Shown here one piece after another: positions 29,949 through 38,402 of a stretch of 64,000 nt of DNA (the stretch's first letter is position 1; every line of letters starts with the position of its first letter). The notes beneath the pieces were generated by a model, which saw only the letters and a list, made by a program, of their open reading frames with translations, was not told the DNA's origin and did no database searches. The position numbers and the translations under genes were made by a program. The stretch is from JALORV01 sp963724365 (GTDB lineage Bacteria > Pseudomonadota > Gammaproteobacteria > Burkholderiales > Burkholderiaceae_F): contig CAVRUR010000016.1 of NCBI GenBank assembly GCA_963724365.1, positions 62,001 through 126,000 on the forward strand. The letters are read 5' to 3'.

Positions 29949-30792
29949 TCACGCGGTGGCGGTCTCGGGCACCGGAGTACCGCGCCATCCGCCCACGACG
30001 AACTGCGGGGGGGCTGGTGTCGCGTCGGAGCGGGTCAGTACCTCGTAGCCACTTTCGGTCACGAGCACCGTGTGCTCCCACTGGGCAGACAGGCTGTGGT
30101 CCTTGGTCACGATGGTCCAGCCGTCGGCCAGTTCCTTGATCTCGCGCCGGCCCGCGTTGATCATCGGCTCGATGGTGAACGTCATGCCGGCCACGAGTTT
30201 CTCCAGCGTGCCGGGCTTGCCGTAGTGCAGGATCTGCGGCTCCTCGTGGAACTTGCGGCCGATGCCGTGACCGCAGAACTCGCGCACGACGCTGTAGCCG
30301 TGCTTTTCGGCGTGGCTCTGGATTGCGTGCCCGATGTCGCCGATGGTGGCGCCCGGGCGAACCTGCTCGATCCCCAGCCACATGCAGTCGTAGGTGACTT
30401 CGCACAGCCGGCGCGCCGCGATCGACGGTTCGCCGACGAAGTACATGCGGCTGGTGTCGCCGTGGTAGCCGTCCTTGATGACGGTCACGTCGAGGTTGAC
30501 GACATCGCCGATTCTTCAGCACTCGGTCACCGGGAATGCCGTGGCAGACCTGGTGGTTGACGGAGGTGCAGATCGCCTTGGGGAAGGGTCGGTAGCCCGG
30601 TGGAGCGTAGTTCAGCGGCGCCGGGGTCGTTCCCTGGACGTTCACCATGTACTCGTGGCACAGGCGGTCGAGTTCGCCGGTCGTGACGCCAGGCTTGACG
30701 TAAGGCGCGATGTAATCGAGCACTTCCGCGGCGAGCCGGCCGGCCAGCCGCATCCCGTCGATGTCGGCGGGCGTCTTGATCACGATGGGCAT
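29949..30792 (-). CDS. map: Type I methionine aminopeptidase (one frameshift)
   Basis: Removes N-terminal methionine cotranslationally; about 280 residues. Metal ligands are seen in GDTSRMYFVGEPS (Asp), EFCGHGIGRKFHEEP (His), TFTIEPMI (Glu) and WEHTVLVTESGYEVLT (Glu). The first Asp ligand belongs to the DVVNLDVTVIKDGYHGD region, exactly where the frame changes near 30512, so the gene length is one base off a multiple of three. The N-terminal half shows KAICTSVNHQVCHGIP. ATG 30792 begins MPIVIKTPADIDGMRLAGRL. It is divergent from rpsB, an arrangement conserved from E. coli onward. Confidence 0.95.
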
Positions 30793-30811
30793 TGGGGCGG
30801 GTCCGGGCGGC

Positions 30812-30841
30812 TTGAGCGAAGCTGTCAGAGGTGGCTATAAT
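30812..30841 (+). promoter_or_regulatory. Sigma-70-type promoter for rpsB
   Basis: TTGAGC at 30812-30817 and a perfect TATAAT at 30836-30841, 18 bases apart, point toward rpsB. Transcription would begin near 30848. TATAAT is rare in such GC-rich DNA, and a strong promoter is expected for rpsB-tsf. It lies just upstream of the map start on the opposite strand. Confidence 0.75.
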
Positions 30842-30847
30842 ATCGGG

Positions 30848-31137
30848 CTGCCTCGCGCTTTGAAAATCAAAAGCTTAGGCAGGTGCCTGACAGGCTCCGG
30901 AATCCGGCGGCAACGCCATTCCGGTGACATTGCGGTATCTCCTGGGATTTGAAGGGCAGATCGGCAAAAGAAGGGCAGATGGGCAAGACCGGCCAGCCGA
31001 CTTCGGCCCCGGTTCCGGTCCGCTCGAAACGCTGGAGGCAGAAATCGCGCGCACCGCCACCAAGGTGCGGTCCGGGTCGCAAGCGGCCCAGGACTGCGTC
31101 GGCGACTGCGCTGGACCCAACCTTGGAGAGAGTCGTC
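30848..31137 (+). promoter_or_regulatory. Long structured 5' leader of rpsB
   Basis: About 290 nt between the predicted transcription start and the rpsB ATG, with no credible gene. Three hairpins can be drawn. The first, at 30897-30924, pairs CCGGAAT with ATTCCGG, then GGCG with CGCC around a GCAA tetraloop, with a two-base bulge. The second pairs GACCGG (30987-30992) with CCGGTC (31015-31020) and encloses GCCG-ACTT-CGGC. The third pairs CGCACC (31050-31055) with GGTGCG (31064-31069). A direct repeat GAAGGGCAGAT occurs at about 30951 and 30970. In E. coli S2 represses rpsB-tsf through the 5' leader; I infer a similar role here. Confidence 0.55.
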
Positions 31138-31890
31138 ATGTCAGTGACCATGCGTCAAATGCTGGAGGCCGGTGTTCATTTCGGCCACCAGACCCGCTTC
31201 TGGAACCCGAAGATGGCACCGTACATCTTCGGTCACCGCAACAAGATCCACATCATCAATCTCGAGCGCACGCTCGAGCAGTTCAACGACTCGACGCGCT
31301 TCGTGCGCCAGCTCGCGGCCAACCGGGGCACGCTGCTGTTTGTCGGCACCAAGCGCCAGGCTCGCGAGATCATCGTCGAGGAGGCCAACCGCGCCGGCAT
31401 GCCGTTCGTCGACCAGCGCTGGCTCGGCGGCATGCTGACCAACTTCAAGACCGTCAAGGTCTCGATCAAGCGACTCAAGGAGATGGAGCAGATCGTTGCC
31501 GACAACGGCACCGAGCGCATGACCAAGAAGGAAGCGCTGGACTTTGCACGCGAGGTCGAGAAGCTCAACAAGTCGATCGGCGGCATCAAGGACATGAATG
31601 CGCTGCCGGATGCGCTGTTCGTCATCGACGTCGGCTATCACAAGATCGCGGTTCAGGAAGCGGCCAAGCTGGGCATCCCGGTGGTCGCCGTGGTCGATAC
31701 CAATCACTCGCCCGAGGGCGTGGCCTACGTCATCCCGGGCAATGACGATTCCAGCCGCGCGGTGCGACTCTACGCGCGCGGCATCGCCGACGCCGTGCTC
31801 GAAGGCAAGGCCGCGGCACTGCAGGGAGTGGTGCAGGCCGTGACAGGCGGCGACGAGGAGTTTGTCGAGGTCAGCGAAGGGCAGGAGTAG
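31138..31890 (+). CDS. rpsB: 30S ribosomal protein S2
   Basis: Small-subunit protein S2, 250 residues, intact although its neighbours are frameshifted. It begins MSVTMRQMLEAGVHFGHQTR and contains MAPYIFGHRNKIHIINLE, the GTLLFVGTKRQAREII block and PFVDQRWLGGMLTNF, all S2 signatures. The C-terminal VVAVVDTNHSPEGVAYVIPG is also typical. ATG 31138 is chosen because of the conserved N-terminus and GGAGAG upstream (31124-31129); the frame is open to 30949, but the added part is arginine-rich and unlike S2. It is followed by a terminator-like hairpin and then tsf. Confidence 0.98.
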   Translation: MSVTMRQMLEAGVHFGHQTRFWNPKMAPYIFGHRNKIHIINLERTLEQFNDSTRFVRQLAANRGTLLFVGTKRQAREIIVEEANRAGMPFVDQRWLGGMLTNFKTVKVSIKRLKEMEQIVADNGTERMTKKEALDFAREVEKLNKSIGGIKDMNALPDALFVIDVGYHKIAVQEAAKLGIPVVAVVDTNHSPEGVAYVIPGNDDSSRAVRLYARGIADAVLEGKAAALQGVVQAVTGGDEEFVEVSEGQE

Positions 31891-31912
31891 CTTGCGCGCA
31901 TCGGGCGGCGAG

Positions 31913-31935
31913 AAGGGGGCGCGAGCCCCTTTTTT
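31913..31935 (+). terminator. Intrinsic terminator or attenuator between rpsB and tsf
   Basis: AAGGGGGC and GCCCCTT form a GC-rich stem around GCGA and are followed by a run of Ts (TTTTTT). It is a textbook Rho-independent terminator located in the 82-bp gap. Since tsf normally shares the rpsB promoter, it probably attenuates rather than ends the transcript, giving more S2 than EF-Ts message. Confidence 0.8.
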
Positions 31936-31972
31936 GCGGTGAGCAAGTCCAACGAAATTGCAGGAGCAGTGA

Positions 31973-32867
31973 ATGGCGGAAATCACCGCATCCATGGTGA
32001 AGGAACTGCGCGAGAAGACCGACGCGCCGATGATGGAATGCAAGAAGGCGCTGACCGAGGCCGGCGGCGACCTGGCCAAGGCCGAGGAGATCCTGCGGGT
32101 CAAGCTCGGCAACAAGGCCAGCAAGGCGGCGGCGCGCGTGGCGGCCGAAGGCGTGGTCGCGGTGAATATCGACGGCAAGGTCGGCGCGATCGTCGAGGTG
32201 AACTCGGAGACCGATTTCGTCGCGAAGAACGATGACTTCCTCAAGTTCGCACAGGGACCTCGCCGGCACTCGTGGCGGCGAGCAATCCGGCCGACGTCGC
32301 TGCGCTGTCGGCACTGCCGCTCGGCACGGCGGTACGGTCGAGACGACGCGCACCGCACTGGTCGGCAAGATCGGCGAGAACATGGCGATCCGCCGCTTTG
32401 CGCGCGTCGAGGCGCCAGGGACACTGGCAAGCTACGTCCATGGCGGCAGCAAGATCGGCGTGCTGCTCGACATCTCCGGCGGCAGACGCCGAACTGGCCA
32501 AGGACGTGGCCATGCACATCGCAGCGAGCAAGCCCAAGTCGCTCGATGCGAGCGGCGTATCCGGCCGACCTGCTCGACGCCGAGCGCCGCATCGCGATCG
32601 AGAAGGCGCGCGAAGCCGGCAAGCCGGAGGCGATGCTGGAGAAGATCGCCGAAGGCACGGTGCAGAAGTTCCTCAAGGAAGTGACGCTGCTCGGCCAGGT
32701 GTTCGTCAAGGCCGAGGACGGCAAGCAGACCATCGAGCAACTGCTGAAGGCCAAGGGCGCGAAGGTGAATCGCGTTCGCGCTCTACGTCGTCGGCGAGGG
32801 CATCGAGAAGAAGCAGAACGACTTCGCCGCCGAAGTCGCCGCGCAAGCTGCCGCTGCGCGGGCCTGA
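31973..32867 (+). CDS. tsf: Elongation factor Ts (frameshifted)
   Basis: Guanine-nucleotide exchange factor for EF-Tu, about 298 residues. The N-terminal UBA-like domain with TDAPMMECKKALTEAGGDL and the EF-Tu contact motif VNSETDFVAKNDDF are in the first frame. Later blocks (ALVGKIGENMAIRRFARVE, GGSKIGVLLDISGG, RRIAIEKAREAGKPEAMLEK, GTVQKFLKEVTLLGQVFV) alternate between frames, with changes near 32250, 32326, 32487, 32560 and 32773. The end reads FALYVVGEGIEKKQNDFAAE up to TGA 32865-32867. An essential gene with about five indels within 550 bases argues for sequence error, not decay. Confidence 0.93.
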
Positions 32868-32883
32868 GCGGGACGAGGGCGCG

Positions 32884-33616
32884 ATGAGCATCGACGACAG
32901 GCACGCCGGCGTATCGACGTGTCCTGCTGAAGCTTTCGGGCGAGGCCCTGATGGGCGACGATGCCTTCGGCATCAATCGCCCGACGGTCGAGGCGCATGG
33001 TCGCCGACATCGGCGAAGTGGTGAAGCTCGGTGTCGAGGTCGCCATCGTCATCGGCGGCGGCAACATCTTCCGCGGCGTGGCGCTCGGCGCCGAAGGCAT
33101 GGACCGCGCCACGGCCGACTACATGGGCATGATGGCCACCATCATGAACGCGATGGCACTGCAGGACGCGATGCGGCGTGCCGGCATCGAGGCGCGCGTG
33201 CAGTCGGCGCTGAACATCGAGCAGGTGGTGGAGCCGTACATCCGGCCGCAAGGCACTGCGCTACCTGGAGGAGGGGCGCGTCGTCATCTTCGCGGCCGGC
33301 ACCGGCAATCCGTTCTTCACCACCGACACGGCCGCAGCGTTGCGCGGCTCCGAAGTCGGCGCGCAGATCGTGCTGAAGGCCACCAAGGTGGACGGCGTGT
33401 ACTCGGCCGATCCGAAGAAGGATCCGAACGCGACCCGCTACTCGACGATCACCTTCGACGAAGCGCTCGGGCGCAACCTGCAGATCATGGATGCCACGGC
33501 GCTTCGCGCTGTGCCGCGACCAGCGCCTGCCGATCAAGGTGTTCAACATCACCAAGCCGGGTGCGCTGAAGCGCGTCGTGCTCGGCGAGGACGAGGGCAC
33601 GCTGGTCCACGTCTGA
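32884..33616 (+). CDS. pyrH: Uridylate kinase PyrH (frameshifted)
   Basis: Amino-acid-kinase-fold UMP kinase, about 244 residues, making UDP for nucleic acids and cell wall. Recognisable blocks are VLLKLSGEALMGDDAFGI, VAIVIGGGNIFRGV, DRATADYMGMMATIMNAMAL, VIFAAGTGNPFFTTDTAAA, ATKVDGVYSADPKKDP and a C-terminal VFNITKPGALKRVVLG. Frame changes fall near 32905, 32998, 33248 and 33503. ATG 32884 and TGA at 33614-33616 give the normal family length. It lies 16 bp after tsf, as is standard. Confidence 0.93.
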
Positions 33617-33650
33617 CGGGAGTCCCGCCAGTACCAGCAAGGAGATCCGG

Positions 33651-34213
33651 ATGAACATTGCAGAGATCCAGAAGACGACCGAACAGAAGATGCAGAAGTC
33701 GGTCGATGCGCTGAAGGCCGACTTGTCGAAGATCCGCACCGGCCGCGCGCATACCGGGCCTGCTGGACCACATTCAGGTCGACTACTACGGGTCGATGGT
33801 GCCGCTCGCCCAGGTGGCGCAGGTCGGTCTCGGCGACGCCCGCACGATCACCGTGCAGCCGTGGGAGAAGAAGATGGTCCCGGTCGTCGAAAAGGCGATC
33901 CGTGACTCGGACCTCGGCCTCAATCCGGCGACCACCGGCGACATCGTCCGCGTGCCGATGCCGCTGTTGACTGAGCAGCGTCGCAAGGAACTGGTCAAGG
34001 TCGTCAAGCACGAGGGCGAGAGCGGCCAAGGTGGCGATCCGCAACCTGCGGCGCGACGCCAACCACCACGTCAAGGAACTGCTGAAGGCGAAGACGATCT
34101 CCGAGGACGACGATCGGCGTGCCGAGGAGACGATCCAGAAGCTGACGGACCGCTTCGTGGTCGAGGTCGACAAGATGGTCGCCGAAAAGGAAAAAGAGGT
34201 GCTGACCGTCTAG
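33651..34213 (+). CDS. frr: Ribosome recycling factor (frameshifted)
   Basis: Splits post-termination ribosomes with EF-G; about 186 residues. The N-terminal helix MNIAEIQKTTEQKMQKSVDA and SKIRTGRAHTG are in the first frame. VDYYGSMVPLAQVAQVG, ITVQPWEKKMVPVVEKAI and DIVRVPMPLLTEQRRKELVK follow in a second. After a change near 34025 the tail reads NLRRDANHHVKELLK to KEKEVLTV. The first change is near 33758. ATG 33651 has AAGGAGATCC upstream. The position between pyrH and uppS is conserved. Confidence 0.94.
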
Positions 34214-34240
34214 CCGGTCGGCGCACTTCAGCTGTCCGCG

Positions 34241-35017
34241 ATGAAACGCGACATACGCCCCTCGGCACCGCCGCTTCGACGCGGCCGCGGCCATGTGGCG
34301 ATCATCATGGACGGCAACGGCCGCTGGGCGGTGTCGCGCGGCAAGCCACGGGTCGCGGGACATCACGCGGCGTCGACGCCGTCCGGGCCACGCTCGGCGC
34401 CTGCGGCGAGCGCGGCATCGAGTACCTGACACTGTTCGCGTTCAGCTCGGAGAACTGGCGGCGGCCCGCCGACGAGGTGTCGACGCTGATGCGACTGTTC
34501 ATGGTCGCGCTGCAGCGCGAGATCGACAAGCTGGTCGAACTCGGTGTTCGCATGCGGGTCGTCGGCGAAACCCTGGCGTTCGGTCCCGAACTGCGACGAC
34601 TGATCGCCGATTCGGAACAGCGCACGGCGCACAACAGCCGGCTGAATCTCACGGTCTGCGCCAACTACGGCGGTCGATGGGATGTCGCACAGGCCGCCGA
34701 GCGCGCCGCACGCGAGCAGCTGGCGGCCGGCCGGACCGACGTCCGGATCGATGCGGACGGCGATCGAGCAGCGACTGGCACTGGCCTTCGCGCCGGACCC
34801 CGATCTGCTGATCCGGACCGGCGGCGAGCGGCGCATCAGCAACTTCCTGCTGTGGCAACTCGCCTACGCGGAGCTGTACTTCAGTGACGTCCTCTGGCCG
34901 GACTTCGATGCCGCCGAACTCGATGCGGCCCTCCATTGGTACTCGGGCCGCCAGCGCCGCTACGGCATGACTGGCGAACAGGTCGAGGCCGAGCCATCCC
35001 TACCCAGCGCTGCCTGA
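34241..35017 (+). CDS. uppS: Undecaprenyl diphosphate synthase (isoprenyl transferase, frameshifted)
   Basis: Cis-prenyltransferase that makes the undecaprenyl carrier for peptidoglycan and O-antigen; about 258 residues. The diphosphate-binding motif HVAIIMDGNGRWAVSRGKPR lies near residues 19-38. The region LTLFAFSSENWRRPADEV and the C-terminal LLIRTGGERRISNFLLWQ with YAELYFSDVLWPDF are conserved. Two compensating frame changes, near 34362 and 34755, were found. ATG 34241 begins MKRDIRPSAPPLRR. cdsA starts 11 bp after the stop. Confidence 0.94.
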
Positions 35018-35027
35018 GGACCGCGGC

Positions 35028-35867
35028 GTGCTGAAGCAGCGCGTCATCACGGCCCTCGTCCTGGTAGCGGTCCTGTTCGGCGCGCTCGCCTGGTCGCCGC
35101 TTGCGTTCGCAATGCTGATGGCCGCAGCGGTCGCGCTCGCCCAGGCCGAGTGGCTGCAGCTGGCGGGCTGGAAGTTCAGCAGCGCCTGGGTCTCGCCCTG
35201 GCGCTGGGTAGCCGTGCTGGTCACGGTCCTGGTGATGCAGCCCGAGGCCATTCATGCGGTGACCTTTGCGCTGGCCGCGCTGGCGCACCGGCGTCTGGGC
35301 TGGTGCTCGGCGTCGTGTTGCTGCGCTCCGAACGGCGCGGTCCCGTGCCAGGATCCCATCGGGGCTCTCGACGCTGTTCGCTCTCCTGCTTCCTGCGGCC
35401 GCCTGGTGCTCGGTGATCCTTTTCCTGCGCGAAGGAATTGTGATTGCTTGATTTCCGTGCTCTTTATCGTCTGGCTGGCCGACACGGCCGCCTACTTTGC
35501 CGGGCGGGCGTTCGGCAAGACGAAACTTGCGCCGCATATCAGCCCAGGCAAGACGTGGGCCGGGGTCTGGGGGGCGATGCTGGCCGTCAGCATCCTGGCC
35601 CTGCTGATCTGGAAGGCGCTTCCCGCGGCACCGCTGTATACGATCGCGCTGCTCGATCGGCTCGGCATCGCGGTTGCACTGCCACTGTTCGCAGCACTCG
35701 TGGCGCTGTCCATCGTCGGCGACCTGTTCGAGAGCCTGCTCAAGCGGCAGGCCGGCGTGAAGGACAGCGGTCACCTGCTGCCGGGCCACGGCGGCTTCTA
35801 TGATCGGCTCGATGCAATGCTCGCGCTGCTGCCGGCGGCGGCATTGTTCTGGAACTGGGCCAAGTGA
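35028..35867 (+). CDS. cdsA: Phosphatidate cytidylyltransferase CdsA (frameshifted)
   Basis: Polytopic membrane enzyme that makes CDP-diacylglycerol for phospholipid synthesis; about 279 residues. Several hydrophobic helices are seen in the first 90 residues (VITALVLVAVLFGALAW, then LAFAMLMAAAVALAQAEW). The signature region is complete at the C-terminal end: SPGKTWAGVWGAMLA and GDLFESLLKRQAGVKDSG, then LLPGHGGFYDRLDA. Between about 35285 and 35450 the frame is displaced (LLLPAAAWCSVILFLREG is seen in another frame), giving two compensating changes. The start is GTG 35028. It overlaps the dxr ATG at 35867 by one base. Confidence 0.93.
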   Translation: MLKQRVITALVLVAVLFGALAWSPLAFAMLMAAAVALAQAEWLQLAGWKFSSAWVSPWRWVAVLVTVLVMQPEAIHAVTFALAALAHRRLGWCSASCCCAPNGAVPCQDPIGALDAVRSPASCGRLVLGDPFPARRNCDCLISVLFIVWLADTAAYFAGRAFGKTKLAPHISPGKTWAGVWGAMLAVSILALLIWKALPAAPLYTIALLDRLGIAVALPLFAALVALSIVGDLFESLLKRQAGVKDSGHLLPGHGGFYDRLDAMLALLPAAALFWNWAK

Positions 35868-37030
35868 TGCGGACGATCACCCTGCTCGGCGCGACGGGTT
35901 CGATCGGTTCGAGCGCGCTCGATGTCATTGCGCGCCACCCCGATCGCTACCGCGTGCATGCACTGACGGCCCAGTCCAGCGTCGATGCCCTGGCCGACCT
36001 GGCGCTGCGCTTCCGTCCGGCGGTGGCGGTCATCGGCGACGCAGCGCTGGAGCGGGCCCTGGGCGCGGCGTTGCGTGAACGTGGCGCGACAGCGGAGCCC
36101 CGTGCAGGCGCCGCGGCGCTGGCCGAAGTCGCGCAGGCGCCGGAAGTCGATACTGTCCTTGCCTCCATCGTTGGCGCAGCCGGGCTGGTGCCGACACTGG
36201 CGGCCGCGCGGGCGGGCAAGCGTCTGCTGCTGGCCAACAAGGAAGCCATCGTCTGTGCCGGCGGTTTGCTGATGGCGGCACTGCGCGCGGCGGGCGGCGA
36301 ACTGCTCCCGGTCGACAGCGAACACAACGCCATTCATCAGTGCCTCGCGGGGGCTGGCGATGGCCAGCGCGGACAGGCGCGGCTCGTCCTGACGGCATCC
36401 GGCGGGCCATTCCTGCGGCGACGCAATCTCGATGCCGTGACACCCGACGAAGCCTGCGCGCATCCGAACTGGGTCATGGGCCGCAAAATCTCGGTCGATT
36501 CGGCAACGCTGATGAACAAAGGTCTCGAGGTGATCGAAGCCAGCTGGTTGTTCGACATGCCTCCGGATCGGATCGACGTCGTGATCCATCCGCAGAGCGT
36601 GATTCATTCGATGGTCGAGTTTCCCGACGGCTCGGTGCTGGCGCAGCTCGGTACGCCGGACATGCGTACGCCGCTGGCCTACGCGCTGGCATGGCCCGAT
36701 CGGGTGGACAGCGGCGCCAAGCGGCTCGACTTCGCGCGCCTCGGCTCGCTCACATTCGAAGCGCCGGACCGTGAGCAGTTTCCGTGCCTCGGCTACGCCT
36801 ATGCGGCGTTGCGCCGCGGCGGTGCGGCGAGCGCGGTATTGAACGCAGCGAACGAGTATGCGGTCGAAGCCTTCCTGCAGCGGCGCTTGCCGTTCACGCA
36901 GATCGCGCCGACCATAGAACGCGTGCTCGACGAGTTTCAGCCGACGGCGCCGGCAAGTGTTGAGGAAGTGCTCGAGATCGATCGGCAGGCGCGTGACCGC
37001 GCCGCGCTGGCGGTTGCCCTGCACGCCTGA
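35867..37030 (+). CDS. dxr: 1-deoxy-D-xylulose 5-phosphate reductoisomerase
   Basis: Commits DXP to isoprenoid synthesis by the MEP route; 387 residues, intact. The NADPH site ITLLGATGSIGSSALDVIAR is at 4-23. LLLANKEAIVCAGGLLM, LLPVDSEHNAIHQCL (metal-binding Asp and Glu), LTASGGPFLRR and WVMGRKISVDSATLMNKGLE are all present. The substrate loop reads HPQSVIHSMVEF. Its product feeds uppS two genes upstream. ATG 35867 overlaps the cdsA stop (TGATG). rseP begins 9 bp downstream. Confidence 0.97.
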   Translation: MRTITLLGATGSIGSSALDVIARHPDRYRVHALTAQSSVDALADLALRFRPAVAVIGDAALERALGAALRERGATAEPRAGAAALAEVAQAPEVDTVLASIVGAAGLVPTLAAARAGKRLLLANKEAIVCAGGLLMAALRAAGGELLPVDSEHNAIHQCLAGAGDGQRGQARLVLTASGGPFLRRRNLDAVTPDEACAHPNWVMGRKISVDSATLMNKGLEVIEASWLFDMPPDRIDVVIHPQSVIHSMVEFPDGSVLAQLGTPDMRTPLAYALAWPDRVDSGAKRLDFARLGSLTFEAPDREQFPCLGYAYAALRRGGAASAVLNAANEYAVEAFLQRRLPFTQIAPTIERVLDEFQPTAPASVEEVLEIDRQARDRAALAVALHA

Positions 37031-37039
37031 GGATCACTG

Positions 37040-38390
37040 ATGAATTTGATGACGACAATTGCTGCCTTTCTCGTGACCCTCGGGATCCTGATCGTGATCC
37101 ACGAGCTGGGTCACTACTGGGTTGCGCGCTGGTGCGGCGTCAAGGTCCTGCGATTCTCGATCGGTTTCGGTCGGCCGATCGCGCGCTGGGTGCGCGGACC
37201 CGACCGTACCGAATGGGTGGTTTCGGCGTTGCCTCTCGGCGGGTATGTCCGCATGCTCGACGAGCGCGATCCGGACACCCCGGTGTCCGATGCGGACCGT
37301 CCCGCGTGCCTTCAACCGGCAGTCGGTCGGCAAGCGGTTTGCCATCGTGCTTGCAGGTCCGGTGGCCAACCTGCTGCTGGCGATCTTCGTCTATTGGCTG
37401 CTGAACGTCATCGGCGTGTTTGAGCCGCGTGCAACGTTGGGGCCACCGGCCGCAGCGTCCGCGGCGGCCACCGCCGGAGTCGAGGCGGGAGACACGGTCA
37501 CCGCGGTGGATGGCAACGGCGTGCGTTCGTGGAACGAACTGCGCTGGCTCCTGCTGCAAAAGGCGGTCGCCAGTGCGCCGATCGAAGTCGAGGTCGAGGG
37601 TGCGGACGGACAGCGTCGGACGCTGAGTCTCGAGCCGGGACCGCTGGCTGCGGCCGATCTCGAATCCGATGTTGTCAGCCGTCTTGGCTTCGTTCCCTAC
37701 AGCGGTCCGCCGCGAGTGAGCCGACTGACCGAAGACGGCGCGGCCGCACGGGCCGGACTCAGGCCGGGCGACACGATCGTCGAGACCAATGGCACGAAGG
37801 TCGGGTCCGCGCGCGATCTGATCGAGCGCATCCGTTCTTCCGCCGGCAAGGCGATGGAGCTCGGTGTGCAACGCGAAGGGTCGGTCGTGCGCCTGACCGT
37901 GACACCGGCACTCGTCAACGACGAACAGGGCAAGGCAATCGGTCGCATCGGCGCCGAGCTGAACGACCGGCCACCGCTGGTCAAGGTCCAGTACGGACCT
38001 TTTGAAAGCATTGGACTTGCGACCCGCAAGACCTGGGACACCGCGATCTTCTCGCTCAAGATGCTGGGGAAGATGATCACCGGCGAGGCGTCCTGGAAGA
38101 ATCTCTCCGGGCCCGTCACGATTGCGGACTATGCCGGACAGACCGCGCGCATCGGCCTTGCGCCGTTCCTCAACTTTCTTGCGCTGGTTTCGATCAGCCT
38201 TGCAGTGCTGAACCTGCTCCCGGTTCCGATGCTCGACGGAGGGCACTTACTGTATTATTTGATCGAAATTCTCAAGGGCAGCCCGCCGGCCGATTGGGTC
38301 ATCGAGTGGGGACAGCGTGCCGGAGTGGCACTGCTGGGCCTGCTGACCATGCTGGCGCTCTACAACGACCTGATGCGGCTGCTTTCCTGA
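37040..38390 (+). CDS. rseP: Site-2 intramembrane metalloprotease RseP (one frameshift)
   Basis: Inner-membrane zinc protease that cleaves the anti-sigma factor RseA after DegS in the sigma-E envelope stress pathway; about 450 residues. The zinc motif HELGH is in the first helix (TLGILIVIHELGHYWVARWC). LPLGGYVRMLDERD follows. After a frame change near 37304 come the second helix (FAIVLAGPVANLLLAIFVYW) and two PDZ domains (about 37440-37660 and 37690-37900; RLTEDGAAARAGLRPGDTIV starts the second). The final catalytic region is NLLPVPMLDGGHLLYYLIE, with the third zinc ligand Asp. The neighbour bamA is the classic partner gene. Confidence 0.95.
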
Positions 38391-38402
38391 CCCCCGGCAT
38401 GA

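Noticed and set aside
30951..30986. Direct repeat of GAAGGGCAGAT as a protein-binding array
   Set aside because: Only two imperfect copies inside the rpsB leader; too little to call an operator.
30949..31137. In-frame N-terminal extension of rpsB
   Set aside because: Ribosomal protein S2 begins at the conserved MSVTMRQM, and the extension is Arg/Pro-rich with no ribosome site; better explained as leader RNA.
31973..32867. Programmed frameshifting in tsf
   Set aside because: There are about five changes in both directions with no slippery site or downstream pseudoknot, unlike programmed events.
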